Of a stretch of DNA of 6,539 nt, positions 1-6,066 are shown piece after piece. The DNA comes from Myxococcales bacterium (GTDB taxonomy: Bacteria; Myxococcota_C; UBA6777). Every line of letters begins with the position of its first letter. Position 1 is the stretch's first letter. The position numbers were made by a program, and so were the translations under genes. The notes beneath the pieces were generated by a model. That model was not told the DNA's origin, did not search any database, and saw only the letters and a list, made by a program, of their open reading frames with translations. Location of the stretch: positions 1 to 6,539 of the forward strand of contig JALTMC010000211.1 in assembly GCA_027005175.1 (NCBI GenBank), written 5' to 3'.

Positions 1-974
1 GATCGGGGAACCATGTTGTTGAACATTCTTTGAAGTCGCATTGCGATCTTCATATACTTTTTGTAGTTCAAATATACTTGGTATCTGGCCTGATTGCTGA
101 GGTGTTGTCGAAACCCACGGACCAGAAAATTCTTGCCAGGCGATTTGTCAAAGCGTTTCAGTGCTTGTGAGAGTATTGCAGGGGTCGAACCCCATACAAC
201 GTAACGGTTGTCCACCATCGCATAGATCAGCTTGTCGAGTTTGTAGAGGGTTCCCATTTTCCCCAATGACTTGATCTGTGGATGTGTTCCATGCCGTTTG
301 CGGAATCCCGCAAGGCCGTTCGCTAAAGATTTTGCTTCAACTCGCTTACCAACCACTTTGAAGGAGACCATGGGACATCTGAAATTCTTGCTCAAATTTG
401 TAAGATCTCCGATAGTGTATTTTTTGTTGCTTTTGAGTGCGATGAGTCGAGCGAGCTTTCGCTGCAGTCTGCGTTGGTAGCGCTTGCACTTACGAAAGCG
501 ACTCTTGTCACGAGCTCTTGGAACAAGCTCTGTGATGATCTGGGTGAAGCGTGCTGCATTTTGTATGGAAAGCACGACTGAGCCACCAATATGGGGCCGG
601 GTGGGGATACCTTCGAGATGGAATGCGATGGAAGGATCTGAACTTAGTCCAACAGACTGAAAGAGACCCGCCCAACTGTGGATTGGCTTCTTCAGTTGGA
701 GAAACTTGGTTGCTTCTCGAAAACCACGAGCTTGGAACATCTGCACCTGCCGTTCAAAACCCGACCGCCTGACCAAGACCAAGATGTCTTTGATGATGGC
801 ACGCAGACTTGTAGCACGGAATGCACCAAGTGGCTTGTTCGGGAAAAACTGTAACATCGTATCGGAGGAACTCATGGGTTTGGCTTGTGTTGGAGTTGTT
901 GCCAGAACTCCTAGCATGCCTAAAAATACAGAGAGTAGGGTCAGGCGATAGAGCCAGGAAGAATGTGGTGTCAT
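1..974 (-). CDS. Exported basic protein, possibly DUF3352-like, 3' end cut by window edge
   Basis: An open frame on the minus strand runs from an ATG at 974 through 324 codons to the left edge without a stop, so the C-terminus is missing. The N-terminus is a clear Sec signal peptide: a short basic region (MTPHSSWLYR), a hydrophobic core at about residues 11-27 (LTLLSVFLGMLGVLATT) and a likely signal peptidase I site after TQA at residue 31. The mature part has no further membrane segment and is rich in Lys/Arg, especially at residues 154-185, so it is probably periplasmic or secreted. The start FFPNKPLGAFRATSLRAII and the later block YKLDKLIYAMVDNRYVVWGS resemble DUF3352-type exported proteins of myxobacterial relatives, but this is a weak impression. 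AAGGA lies 10 bases before the ATG; an in-frame TTG at 977 has better spacing (7) and directly follows a TGA, so it is an alternative start. The function is unknown. Confidence 0.8.
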   Translation of the reverse strand, partial: MTPHSSWLYRLTLLSVFLGMLGVLATTPTQAKPMSSSDTMLQFFPNKPLGAFRATSLRAIIKDILVLVRRSGFERQVQMFQARGFREATKFLQLKKPIHSWAGLFQSVGLSSDPSIAFHLEGIPTRPHIGGSVVLSIQNAARFTQIITELVPRARDKSRFRKCKRYQRRLQRKLARLIALKSNKKYTIGDLTNLSKNFRCPMVSFKVVGKRVEAKSLANGLAGFRKRHGTHPQIKSLGKMGTLYKLDKLIYAMVDNRYVVWGSTPAILSQALKRFDKSPGKNFLVRGFRQHLSNQARYQVYLNYKKYMKIAMRLQRMFNNMVPR

Positions 975-1018
975 CAATCAATCATCCTTGTTGTTGAGGG
1001 TGTAGGAGGTCCTTTCAC

Positions 1019-1053
1019 AAGCTGCTGTGATGTGGAAAGCTGCTGTGGTGTGG
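1019..1053. repeat. 18-bp tandem direct repeat, two copies, in the leader of gene 1
   Basis: AAGCTGCTGTGATGTGG (1019-1035) and AAGCTGCTGTGGTGTGG (1037-1053) match at 16 of 17 positions with an 18-bp period. The pair lies between the predicted transcription start of gene 1 and its start codon, 45-79 bases upstream of the ATG. It could be a paired protein-binding site, a leader RNA element or simple slippage; nothing in the sequence decides. Confidence 0.75.
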
Positions 1054-1085
1054 ACTCGAAAAACAAGGGAGGCCTTCCCATCATT

Positions 1086-1099
1086 ACGGATGTATCCGT
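1086..1099. promoter_or_regulatory. Inverted repeat ACGGAT-gt-ATCCGT, candidate operator
   Basis: Two perfect 6-bp arms are separated by 2 bp. The loop is too short for an RNA hairpin, so a site for a dimeric DNA-binding protein is the better reading. It sits about 12-25 bases downstream of the predicted start of transcription for gene 1, where a bound repressor would block the polymerase. The regulator is unknown. Confidence 0.4.
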
Positions 1100-1117
1100 T
1101 CGAAATATGCATCAAAT

Positions 1118-1146
1118 GGTATAGGGACTGTTGTGGGTGTTGTCAA
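1118..1146 (-). promoter_or_regulatory. Sigma70-type promoter for gene 1
   Basis: Read on the minus strand, TTGACA (1141-1146, 6/6 match to the -35 consensus) is followed after exactly 17 bases by TATACC (1118-1123, 4/6 match to TATAAT). Transcription would start near 1111 and give a leader of about 137 bases before the ATG at 974. This argues that gene 1 has its own promoter rather than depending on read-through from gene 2. Confidence 0.6.
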
Positions 1147-1345
1147 CAGAGAGAGGGATGTCGCAAAGGTTGTAACAACGTCATACGACTCCCGACTGAA
1201 GTTAGGGGTTTCCGGCTAGCGAGGCCCTAGATGAATCCTTGGGGTTCCCAATTGGCTCTCTTCGTGTTGGCTAGGGAGTCTGTAACCAGGGTTTCTGCTT
1301 CCACATCGAATCATACACATCAACGATGCTTGTCGAAATTATGGG

Positions 1346-2665
1346 CTATGGTGCTTGTACCGAAACAACAAAGAATTCTCTGATGCTGCGTTTCCAGCTA
1401 CCGTTGTTTCCACCATAGGTTCGCACCTTGAGTTCCTTCTTGGTTGTGGTTGAGCCCGTTTCCATTCCAAATCCTGTAGGAAGAGGAGTCCCTTGACTTG
1501 CCACTCTTCGTCGAGCACCAAGTACGACAGCATTGTTGTTGGAGAGTTTGGGAAATAAGATCCTGATATATTCATGCCGGAGCACATCTTTTTTTACTTG
1601 AGTGGTCCATGGGTTTGAGGAATCTCCGAAGTTGTACAAACGATCAAAGGATCCATTCTTGTTGATGGCTGCCCAAGCAACGGCCTGCTTCTCCGGTGGA
1701 ATCCAAAACACAAAGGGGACCGGTGTGGGTTTGAACTTCTTGTTGTAGGTCTGCACAAAGCAGTTGCCCTTTTCGTCAGAATTTGCGCTCACATAACCAG
1801 GGTCACTTTGCCCATATATTGTGGCAAACACTGGAGACGACTGGCTTGTACAGTACCCACTGTATTGGAACTGAAAGAGCCCATTGCCCCGATCCCTGAA
1901 AAACCTAGGGAAAGTTTGGGTGCGCTGAGTATCGATACTGCATTTGGAATTTTGGCATTGAACGGCACCCCATACACCACTTGTTGGTTTGATGGCATGA
2001 AAAGGTAGTCGCATCGATGTTTTTTTTGAGAATAACTTCGAATAGCGGTACATCCGAATAATATAGTCATCCTTTTCACATTTGTATGTGGCAGCGATAG
2101 GCTCAGAAGGGATTTTGGTGCTGGGTGTAAGCAATAAGACGTGTTTTTCACAGTTTGCTTGTGTGCCGAATGCCTCTAGCTTGTAATGCGTCTCTCCTTT
2201 GGAAGAGAGGAAGAACTCTCCGTTTGTGAATCCGTGCCTTGCCCTGCTGCCTCCCACGAGGTTGGCAACCCAAAAGTCTTGTTGCTTGCCACAAATCTTG
2301 CCTGGAGCGTTGCTACAAGTGTTGTCGGGAAGTGGCTGATCGGGTCCACTGTCGGGGGAGTGCTCTTCTGGACTTGGTGGCTCTGGAGGTGGGCTGTCAA
2401 CAGGGGCCTCCGGTTTTGGTGGCTCTGTTGGGGGACTGTTGTCATCGCGAAACTCGGGTGTTGGGGGCAATGTCCCTTTGAGAATAAACGCACACACGGA
2501 GTTCTGGCACTGTTGGCCTGGAGTGCAATCTGTGGAGGCAAAACAAATCGGAGCCTTGTTTTTTTGTGGACTGCTACAAGAAATGAGCAGGCCCCAGGCT
2601 CCAAGCGTAAACCATGCTCCAGCCAGAACGACACGAAACAATCTAGAACACAGACAATACTTCAT
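1346..2665 (-). CDS. Cysteine-containing lipoprotein with Pro-rich linker, unknown C-terminal domain
   Basis: This is a 439-aa protein of unknown function, predicted to be anchored in the outer membrane. Residues 1-29 form a lipoprotein signal peptide (MKYCLCSRLFRVVLAG, a hydrophobic core, then lipobox LLIS-C with the lipidated Cys at 30). Residues +2/+3 are Ser-Ser, with no Asp to hold it at the inner membrane. Next comes a short four-cysteine module, C41-x5-C47-x5-C53-x4-C58 (TDCTPGQQCQNSVC), a pattern frequent in exported lipoproteins of Myxococcota and relatives. Residues 65-115 are a Pro/Glu/Asp-rich linker, and from C117 to the end there is a ~320-residue domain with six or more further Cys and many aromatic residues, which I do not recognise. 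The start at 2665 is preferred over an in-frame TTG at 2692 because GGGAG lies 9 bases before the ATG and the signal peptide begins there. The stop is TAG. Gene 3 is divergent. Confidence 0.88.
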   Translation of the reverse strand: MKYCLCSRLFRVVLAGAWFTLGAWGLLISCSSPQKNKAPICFASTDCTPGQQCQNSVCAFILKGTLPPTPEFRDDNSPPTEPPKPEAPVDSPPPEPPSPEEHSPDSGPDQPLPDNTCSNAPGKICGKQQDFWVANLVGGSRARHGFTNGEFFLSSKGETHYKLEAFGTQANCEKHVLLLTPSTKIPSEPIAATYKCEKDDYIIRMYRYSKLFSKKTSMRLPFHAIKPTSGVWGAVQCQNSKCSIDTQRTQTFPRFFRDRGNGLFQFQYSGYCTSQSSPVFATIYGQSDPGYVSANSDEKGNCFVQTYNKKFKPTPVPFVFWIPPEKQAVAWAAINKNGSFDRLYNFGDSSNPWTTQVKKDVLRHEYIRILFPKLSNNNAVVLGARRRVASQGTPLPTGFGMETGSTTTKKELKVRTYGGNNGSWKRSIREFFVVSVQAP

Positions 2666-2674
2666 CAGAAAAAG

Positions 2675-2679
2675 CTCCC
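2675..2679 (-). promoter_or_regulatory. Ribosome binding site deciding the lipoprotein start
   Basis: GGGAG on the minus strand lies 9 bases before the ATG at 2665. The longer in-frame alternative, a TTG at 2692, would add nine residues in front of the signal peptide. Confidence 0.65.
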
Positions 2680-2724
2680 ATCGCCCAAACAAGAAGGCGT
2701 TGTCTCCACATTTCCTCTCGCCTC

Positions 2725-2733
2725 ACTATAACA
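2725..2733 (-). promoter_or_regulatory. Extended -10 promoter for the lipoprotein gene
   Basis: On the minus strand TGTTATAGT is an extended -10 element (TG, one base, then TATAGT, 5/6 match). A poor -35 (TTGTAT) lies 15 bases upstream. Transcription would start near 2718, giving a leader of about 53 bases. A second candidate further upstream on the same strand is TTGAGG, 17 bases, TATTCT. Confidence 0.4.
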
Positions 2734-2787
2734 CAGATCTTCGCCATACAAGGTGTGGTAAAAAATAACAGAATATTCAGTGTATCC

Positions 2788-2816
2788 TTGCACCTCAAAA
2801 AGGGATATGTTATACA
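2788..2816 (+). promoter_or_regulatory. Candidate promoter for the Hfq-like gene
   Basis: TTGCAC (2788-2793) is followed after 17 bases by TATACA (2811-2816), which is preceded by TG plus one base as in extended -10 promoters. The -35 is weak (3/6). The -10 overlaps a small inverted repeat ATGT-TAT-ACAT (2807-2817). If used, the mRNA leader would be about 230 bases and would contain the whole repeat array. Confidence 0.35.
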
Positions 2817-2942
2817 TGACGACAACAATAAGCCATTGATGCACATGTCCTTTTTGAATGAGACCTCTCGACCCAAGTCATAGGGTTTTTGTGAGTGGCA
2901 TTCATTTTTATCCTGGCGTGTGAGGTTGATACAAAGTAGGTG

Positions 2943-3047
2943 GAGAAGATGGGAGTAGAGGGTGAGAAGATGGGAGTAGAGGGCGAGAAGATGGGAGCAG
3001 AGGGCGAGAAGATGGGAGCAGAGGGCGAGAAGATGGGAATAGAGGAG
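2943..3047 (+). repeat. 21-bp purine-rich tandem repeat, five copies
   Basis: The unit GAGAAGATGGGAGYAGAGGGY occurs at 2943-2963, 2964-2984, 2985-3005, 3006-3026 and, with a diverged end, 3027-3047. The first four copies differ at only two positions. The array runs directly into the Shine-Dalgarno sequence and start codon of the 315-aa gene; GAGAATG at the start looks like a shortened sixth unit. Nearly all bases on the plus strand are purines. Each unit has two GGG runs, and each unit has an ATG preceded, 7 bases earlier, by GAGGG from the previous unit. Confidence 0.95.
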
Positions 3048-3050
3048 GTG
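3043..3050 (+). promoter_or_regulatory. Strong ribosome binding site of the Hfq-like gene
   Basis: AGGAGGTG is a near-perfect Shine-Dalgarno sequence, with AGGAGG ending 6 bases before the ATG at 3055. It arises at the diverged edge of the last 21-bp repeat and singles out 3055 from the repeat-borne ATGs, which have only GAGGG. Confidence 0.8.
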
Positions 3051-3054
3051 GAGA

Positions 3055-4002
3055 ATGTCTCAAGAGACCTATGAACTTTTGTTAGAGACCAATCAGTTTT
3101 TTTCACAAGAGCAGAAAGAAGAAGCGGTTCTTGCGTATCGCGAGGTGCTGAGACTGGGAGCCCATCCCACCCCTCTTAAAGTAGGGGGGCGAGCTGTGGT
3201 AGAGGCTAGCAATGCACTGAAGCGACGTAGCTTTGAGTGTGATGAGGCTTTTCAGGAGCGGGTTCTGCGATATAACATTTGGCTAACGTACCGGGCGACT
3301 CATCCAGATATCGATATTAATACAGCCAATCGCTTAGCAGAGACAGGATGGACTCTGGCAGAGTTGCGGGAAGCCCAAAGCCAGCGACGACAACGTTATT
3401 TGTCTCGTCGAAAAGAGTTCTTACGGAAGCGACGGGAGCAAAGTCGCGAGTTTTCAGGTACACAGTATTTAGAGTCTGTGATCGCTGATGGTGTTGAATT
3501 ATGGGGGGTTGACTGCGGCGGCGTGGAGTGGTCCGGTCGTCTTCTTAAAAATAGTTTATACCGATGGCATATTCGGGATGAGTCTGAGCAGCGCCGTGTC
3601 TTGCATAAGCTACAACTCGGTTGTGTTTGTGAGTTTGAACAACGGGCTTTTCTCTGGGAGTTTTGTCGGCTGGACAAGGAACAACAACAGCGAGGAGAGC
3701 TTCCACCTGAGCTTCCACAGCAACGTCTGAAGATCTCTGACCAGATGTTGCACAATAGCCTGAAAGAAGAGCAGCTTCTTGCTATCCAGTTGTACAATGG
3801 TTTGTGCTTTGTGGGATGGGTCTACTGGTATGACCCATACCAACTGAGCCTTGTACTTAATGTCAATGCTGAGGAAGGTGATGAGCTTGTAGAGGTGATG
3901 GTCTTTCGTCACAGTATCAAATCCATCCAATCGCAAACACCACGGTCTTGGAAGAAACTTCCATCACTTCTCTCTTGTCGAAAGTCAGACGGACTGCTCT
4001 GA
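3055..4002 (+). CDS. Tandem Hfq/Sm-like domain protein, putative RNA-binding
   Basis: A 315-aa cytoplasmic protein, without signal peptide or membrane segment. Residues 1-135 look helical, with a very basic stretch at about 105-131. Residues 229-291 align with E. coli Hfq: DQMLHNSLKEEQ matches the N-terminal helix QDPFLNALRRER; NG, G254 and D260 match N28-G29, G34 and D40 of Sm1; and MVFRHSIKSI (282-291) matches Sm2 MVYKHAISTV, including the RNA-contacting K56-H57 as R285-H286. The loop between the motifs is about 9 residues longer than in Hfq, Q41 is Pro, and the distal-face Y25 and K31 are Gln and Cys. Residues 136-191 align without gap up to the end of Sm1 (G156 and G161 as G29 and G34; K185 as K56) but lack D40 and H57, so this copy is diverged. 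Two fused Sm folds could build a ring from fewer chains. RNA binding and any Hfq-like role in sRNA regulation are inferences; the N-terminal part is unrecognised. The start is fixed by AGGAGG 6 bases upstream. The stop lies 8 bp from the stop of the convergent EF-G gene. Confidence 0.85.
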   Translation: MSQETYELLLETNQFFSQEQKEEAVLAYREVLRLGAHPTPLKVGGRAVVEASNALKRRSFECDEAFQERVLRYNIWLTYRATHPDIDINTANRLAETGWTLAELREAQSQRRQRYLSRRKEFLRKRREQSREFSGTQYLESVIADGVELWGVDCGGVEWSGRLLKNSLYRWHIRDESEQRRVLHKLQLGCVCEFEQRAFLWEFCRLDKEQQQRGELPPELPQQRLKISDQMLHNSLKEEQLLAIQLYNGLCFVGWVYWYDPYQLSLVLNVNAEEGDELVEVMVFRHSIKSIQSQTPRSWKKLPSLLSCRKSDGLL

Positions 4003-4010
4003 GGATAGGT

Positions 4011-6050
4011 TTAGGAGGTGGAGCCAAAGGCGTGGAATTGCATGGTAAAGACACCACGTCCTTGGCTCATAGAGCGGATGTGAACGCTGTAACCGAACAT
4101 TTGTTTGAGTGCGACGATAGCGATGATCTCTGTTTTGTTGGTGCGAGGCTCGATGGAGCGGATCTCGGCTTGACGTGCGTTGAGGTCTCCGATCACTTCT
4201 CCTGTATAATCGTTGGGAACGACTACAGACACTTCCATCAATGGTTCCAGCAGCTTGGGCTTGGCTCCTTCAAAAGCCTTGAGTACAGCTTGGGCTGTGG
4301 CAGCTCGCCAGGCTGCGAGGGTTGACTCTATCTCGGGTGAGGTGATTAGTTTGTGTACTGTTACTTCTGTATCAACAACGGGGTAGCCAGCAGATGCACC
4401 ACCACTTAAGACACCAAGAATGGATTCTTTGATTTCGAGCAGCCAGTTGGAGGGGTATTCTGTGTCGTCAGGTAAGTCGAACTCTACCTTGTTGCCAGAG
4501 TCTTGCTCTCTGGGGGAGACACTGAGTTCAAGACCGGCATACAGGTGGAAGTCTTCCAACTCTCTGTCAAAGATAAATGTGCTGCGAGATGTCTGATTTA
4601 CGGTTTCGCGGAACATGACTTGCGGTTGGCCCACACGGATATTGGTCTTGAATTCGTCTTTCAATCGGGTACAGAGAACATCCAGATGTAATTCTCCCAT
4701 ACCAGAGAGCAGGATCTGGCCAGTATCCTCATCTTCTCGGGCTTTAAAGGTTGGGTCTTCTTCCGATAATTTCTGCAGGGCACGATCGAGATCATCACGG
4801 TCTTTGTTGGATTCAGGCTCTACTGCCACAACAATCACAGGCTCCATCGTATGGAGCTGTTCCAACAAAATGGGGTGCTCCTTGTCACATAGAGTGTCGC
4901 CTGTCACGCTGTTTTTTAACCCGCGTGTTGCGCCGAGAAATCCCGCGCTGATCTCATCGGTACGTTGTTTTTTTCCACCGTGCATGACAAACAGCCGAGC
5001 CACTCGGTCGGGCGTCTGTCGAGTTGCATTCCAGATGGTGTCTTTCAGCTTGATACTACCGGAGTAGACGCGAAAGTAGGTGAGGCGACGTCCTTCGTCC
5101 ATCATCACCTTGAAGACCAACATACAAAGTGGCTCTTTGCTGTCGGACTTGCGCTCTTCAAGTTCACCTGTTTCGGGATGATGACCTTGTATGGGAGGAA
5201 GATCCAAGGGAGAGGGGAGGTAGTCACAGACGGCGTCCAGTAGGGGCTGAATCCCTTTGTTCCGAAGGGAAGAGCCACAAAGAACAGGAACGATCTTGCC
5301 GGCAATGGTCAGTTTGCGTATGGCATTGTGAAGTTCTTTGGGAGTGAGGTCTTCGCCTTCCAGGTATTTTTCAGCGATTTCATCATCGTGGTCAGAGAGA
5401 CTTTCAAGAAGAAATTCCCGGGCTTGATCGACTTGCTCTTGGAGGTCGGCTGGAATGGGACGCTCTTCAAACACGGCTCCCAGTTCTTCGCCAGTCCAGT
5501 ACATCCCCTTGTTCTCGATAATGTCGATGCATCCGGCGAATTCATGTTCACTACCCCAAGGCACATGAATGGGAACGGGGTTGGTTTCTAGTTGATCTTT
5601 CATGGTTTTGAGAGAGCGAGTAAAGTCGGCACCCATGCGGTCCATCTTGTTGATAAAGACAAGGCGAGGAACATTGTATCGATCCGCTTGACGCCAGACC
5701 GTTTCTGTTTGGGCCTCTACTCCCTCGACCGCATCCAATACGACAACGGCACCATCGAGAACACGTAAGGAGCGCTCGACCTCAATGGTGAAGTCCACAT
5801 GCCCCGGTGTATCGATCAGATGGATCTGGTACTCTCGCCAGGGGCAGTCTGCGACTGCGGCCGTGATGGTGATTCCTCGGCGTTGCTCCTGGTCCATCCA
5901 GTCTGTGACCGTGTTTCCCTCATCAACATCACCCAACTTATGAGTCTTTCCTGTGTAGTATAGAAAACGCTCCGTGGTGGTCGTCTTCCCAGCATCAACG
6001 TGTGCGATGATCCCGATATTACGAATTTGTTTTTGGTTAATCGCTGACAT
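4011..6050 (-). CDS. fusA2: EF-G-type translational GTPase, probable ribosome-recycling paralogue (EF-G2)
   Basis: Complete 679-aa member of the EF-G family, slightly shorter than the usual ~690-710. The G domain has all motifs: P-loop AHVDAGKT (16-23), RGITIT (58-63), DTPGH (80-84), NKMD (134-137) and CGSSLRNKG (258-266). Domain II follows at about 305-405, domain III includes MGELHLDVLCTRL (451-463), domain IV spans about 478-600 and domain V ends with MFGYSVHIRS (651-660). Domain IV lacks the EF-G1 loop SGGRGQYGHV; it reads DRELEDFHLYAGLEL, like mitochondrial EF-G2 (DRTLGDKRHL...). At the domain IV tip the translocation histidine (E. coli H583) is Ser (ITSPEIES). Classical EF-G translocates tRNA and, with RRF, splits ribosomes; mtEF-G2 and the Borrelia EF-G2 specialise in recycling, and I infer the same here. 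A TAG directly precedes the ATG in frame, and GGAG lies 9 bases upstream, so the start is firm. No rpsL, rpsG or tuf genes adjoin it, fitting a paralogue outside the str operon. Confidence 0.95.
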   Translation of the reverse strand: MSAINQKQIRNIGIIAHVDAGKTTTTERFLYYTGKTHKLGDVDEGNTVTDWMDQEQRRGITITAAVADCPWREYQIHLIDTPGHVDFTIEVERSLRVLDGAVVVLDAVEGVEAQTETVWRQADRYNVPRLVFINKMDRMGADFTRSLKTMKDQLETNPVPIHVPWGSEHEFAGCIDIIENKGMYWTGEELGAVFEERPIPADLQEQVDQAREFLLESLSDHDDEIAEKYLEGEDLTPKELHNAIRKLTIAGKIVPVLCGSSLRNKGIQPLLDAVCDYLPSPLDLPPIQGHHPETGELEERKSDSKEPLCMLVFKVMMDEGRRLTYFRVYSGSIKLKDTIWNATRQTPDRVARLFVMHGGKKQRTDEISAGFLGATRGLKNSVTGDTLCDKEHPILLEQLHTMEPVIVVAVEPESNKDRDDLDRALQKLSEEDPTFKAREDEDTGQILLSGMGELHLDVLCTRLKDEFKTNIRVGQPQVMFRETVNQTSRSTFIFDRELEDFHLYAGLELSVSPREQDSGNKVEFDLPDDTEYPSNWLLEIKESILGVLSGGASAGYPVVDTEVTVHKLITSPEIESTLAAWRAATAQAVLKAFEGAKPKLLEPLMEVSVVVPNDYTGEVIGDLNARQAEIRSIEPRTNKTEIIAIVALKQMFGYSVHIRSMSQGRGVFTMQFHAFGSTS

Positions 6051-6059
6051 CTATACTCG

Positions 6060-6063
6060 CTCC
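6060..6063 (-). promoter_or_regulatory. Ribosome binding site of the EF-G gene
   Basis: GGAG on the minus strand, 9 bases before the ATG at 6050. The codon immediately before that ATG is an in-frame TAG, so no longer start is possible. Confidence 0.65.
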
Positions 6064-6066
6064 AAT

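Larger units (their letters stand above)
975..1345. other. Intergenic region between genes 1 and 2
   Basis: This 371-bp spacer separates two minus-strand genes. It holds a promoter for gene 1, a 14-bp inverted repeat and an 18-bp tandem repeat, listed separately. I see no tRNA fold and no hairpin followed by a T-run after the TAG of gene 2, so how that gene terminates is not visible. A short perfect inverted repeat (TTGGG-GTT-CCCAA, 1239-1251) overlaps the palindrome CCAATTGG (1248-1255), without a T-tract. A plus-strand frame at 1027-1230 lacks a ribosome binding site and is not credible. Confidence 0.6.
2666..3054. other. Divergent intergenic region between the lipoprotein and Hfq-like genes
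   Basis: This 389-bp spacer holds candidate promoters in both directions, an AT-rich central part (about 2755-2820) and, in its last ~105 bases, the 21-bp repeat array listed separately. A 77-residue minus-strand frame (2643-2876) overlaps the lipoprotein start and contains its promoter; it has no good ribosome binding site and I do not call it a gene. Between about 2830 and 2940 I see no structure I can name. Confidence 0.6.
2940..3074 (+). other. Possible translated upstream frame through the repeat array
   Basis: The 21-bp period keeps all repeat ATGs in one frame. From GTG 2940 (just after a TAG) or ATG 2949 the frame reads four heptads of MG(V/A)EGEK, then MGIEEVENVSRDL, and stops with TGA at 3072-3074. 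It overlaps the start of the 315-aa gene by 20 bases in another frame, so ribosomes ending here would be close to the real ATG at 3055. Whether it is translated cannot be told from sequence; it may be an accident of repeat expansion. Confidence 0.2.

Noticed and set aside
1027-1230. Plus-strand frame of 67 codons, Cys-rich, in the spacer between genes 1 and 2
   Set aside because: It starts at GTG without a Shine-Dalgarno sequence, begins inside the 18-bp repeat, and runs opposite to the promoter of gene 1. Chance is the simplest explanation.
2643-2876. Minus-strand frame of 77 codons overlapping the lipoprotein start
   Set aside because: It covers the predicted promoter and ribosome binding site of the lipoprotein gene, is in a different frame, and has no convincing start signal.
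2810-3106. Minus-strand frame of 98 codons with FSPSAPIFSPSTPI-like repeats
   Set aside because: It is the antisense reading of the 21-bp repeat array and the start of the Hfq-like gene. It has no evident ribosome binding site, and the tandem repeat alone explains both the open frame and the repeated peptide.
3949-3963. TGGAAG-AAA-CTTCCA hairpin near the end of the Hfq-like gene, possible terminator
   Set aside because: The 6-bp stem is perfect, but there is no T-run on either strand and it lies inside the coding region. It could still end antisense EF-G transcripts, but this cannot be supported.
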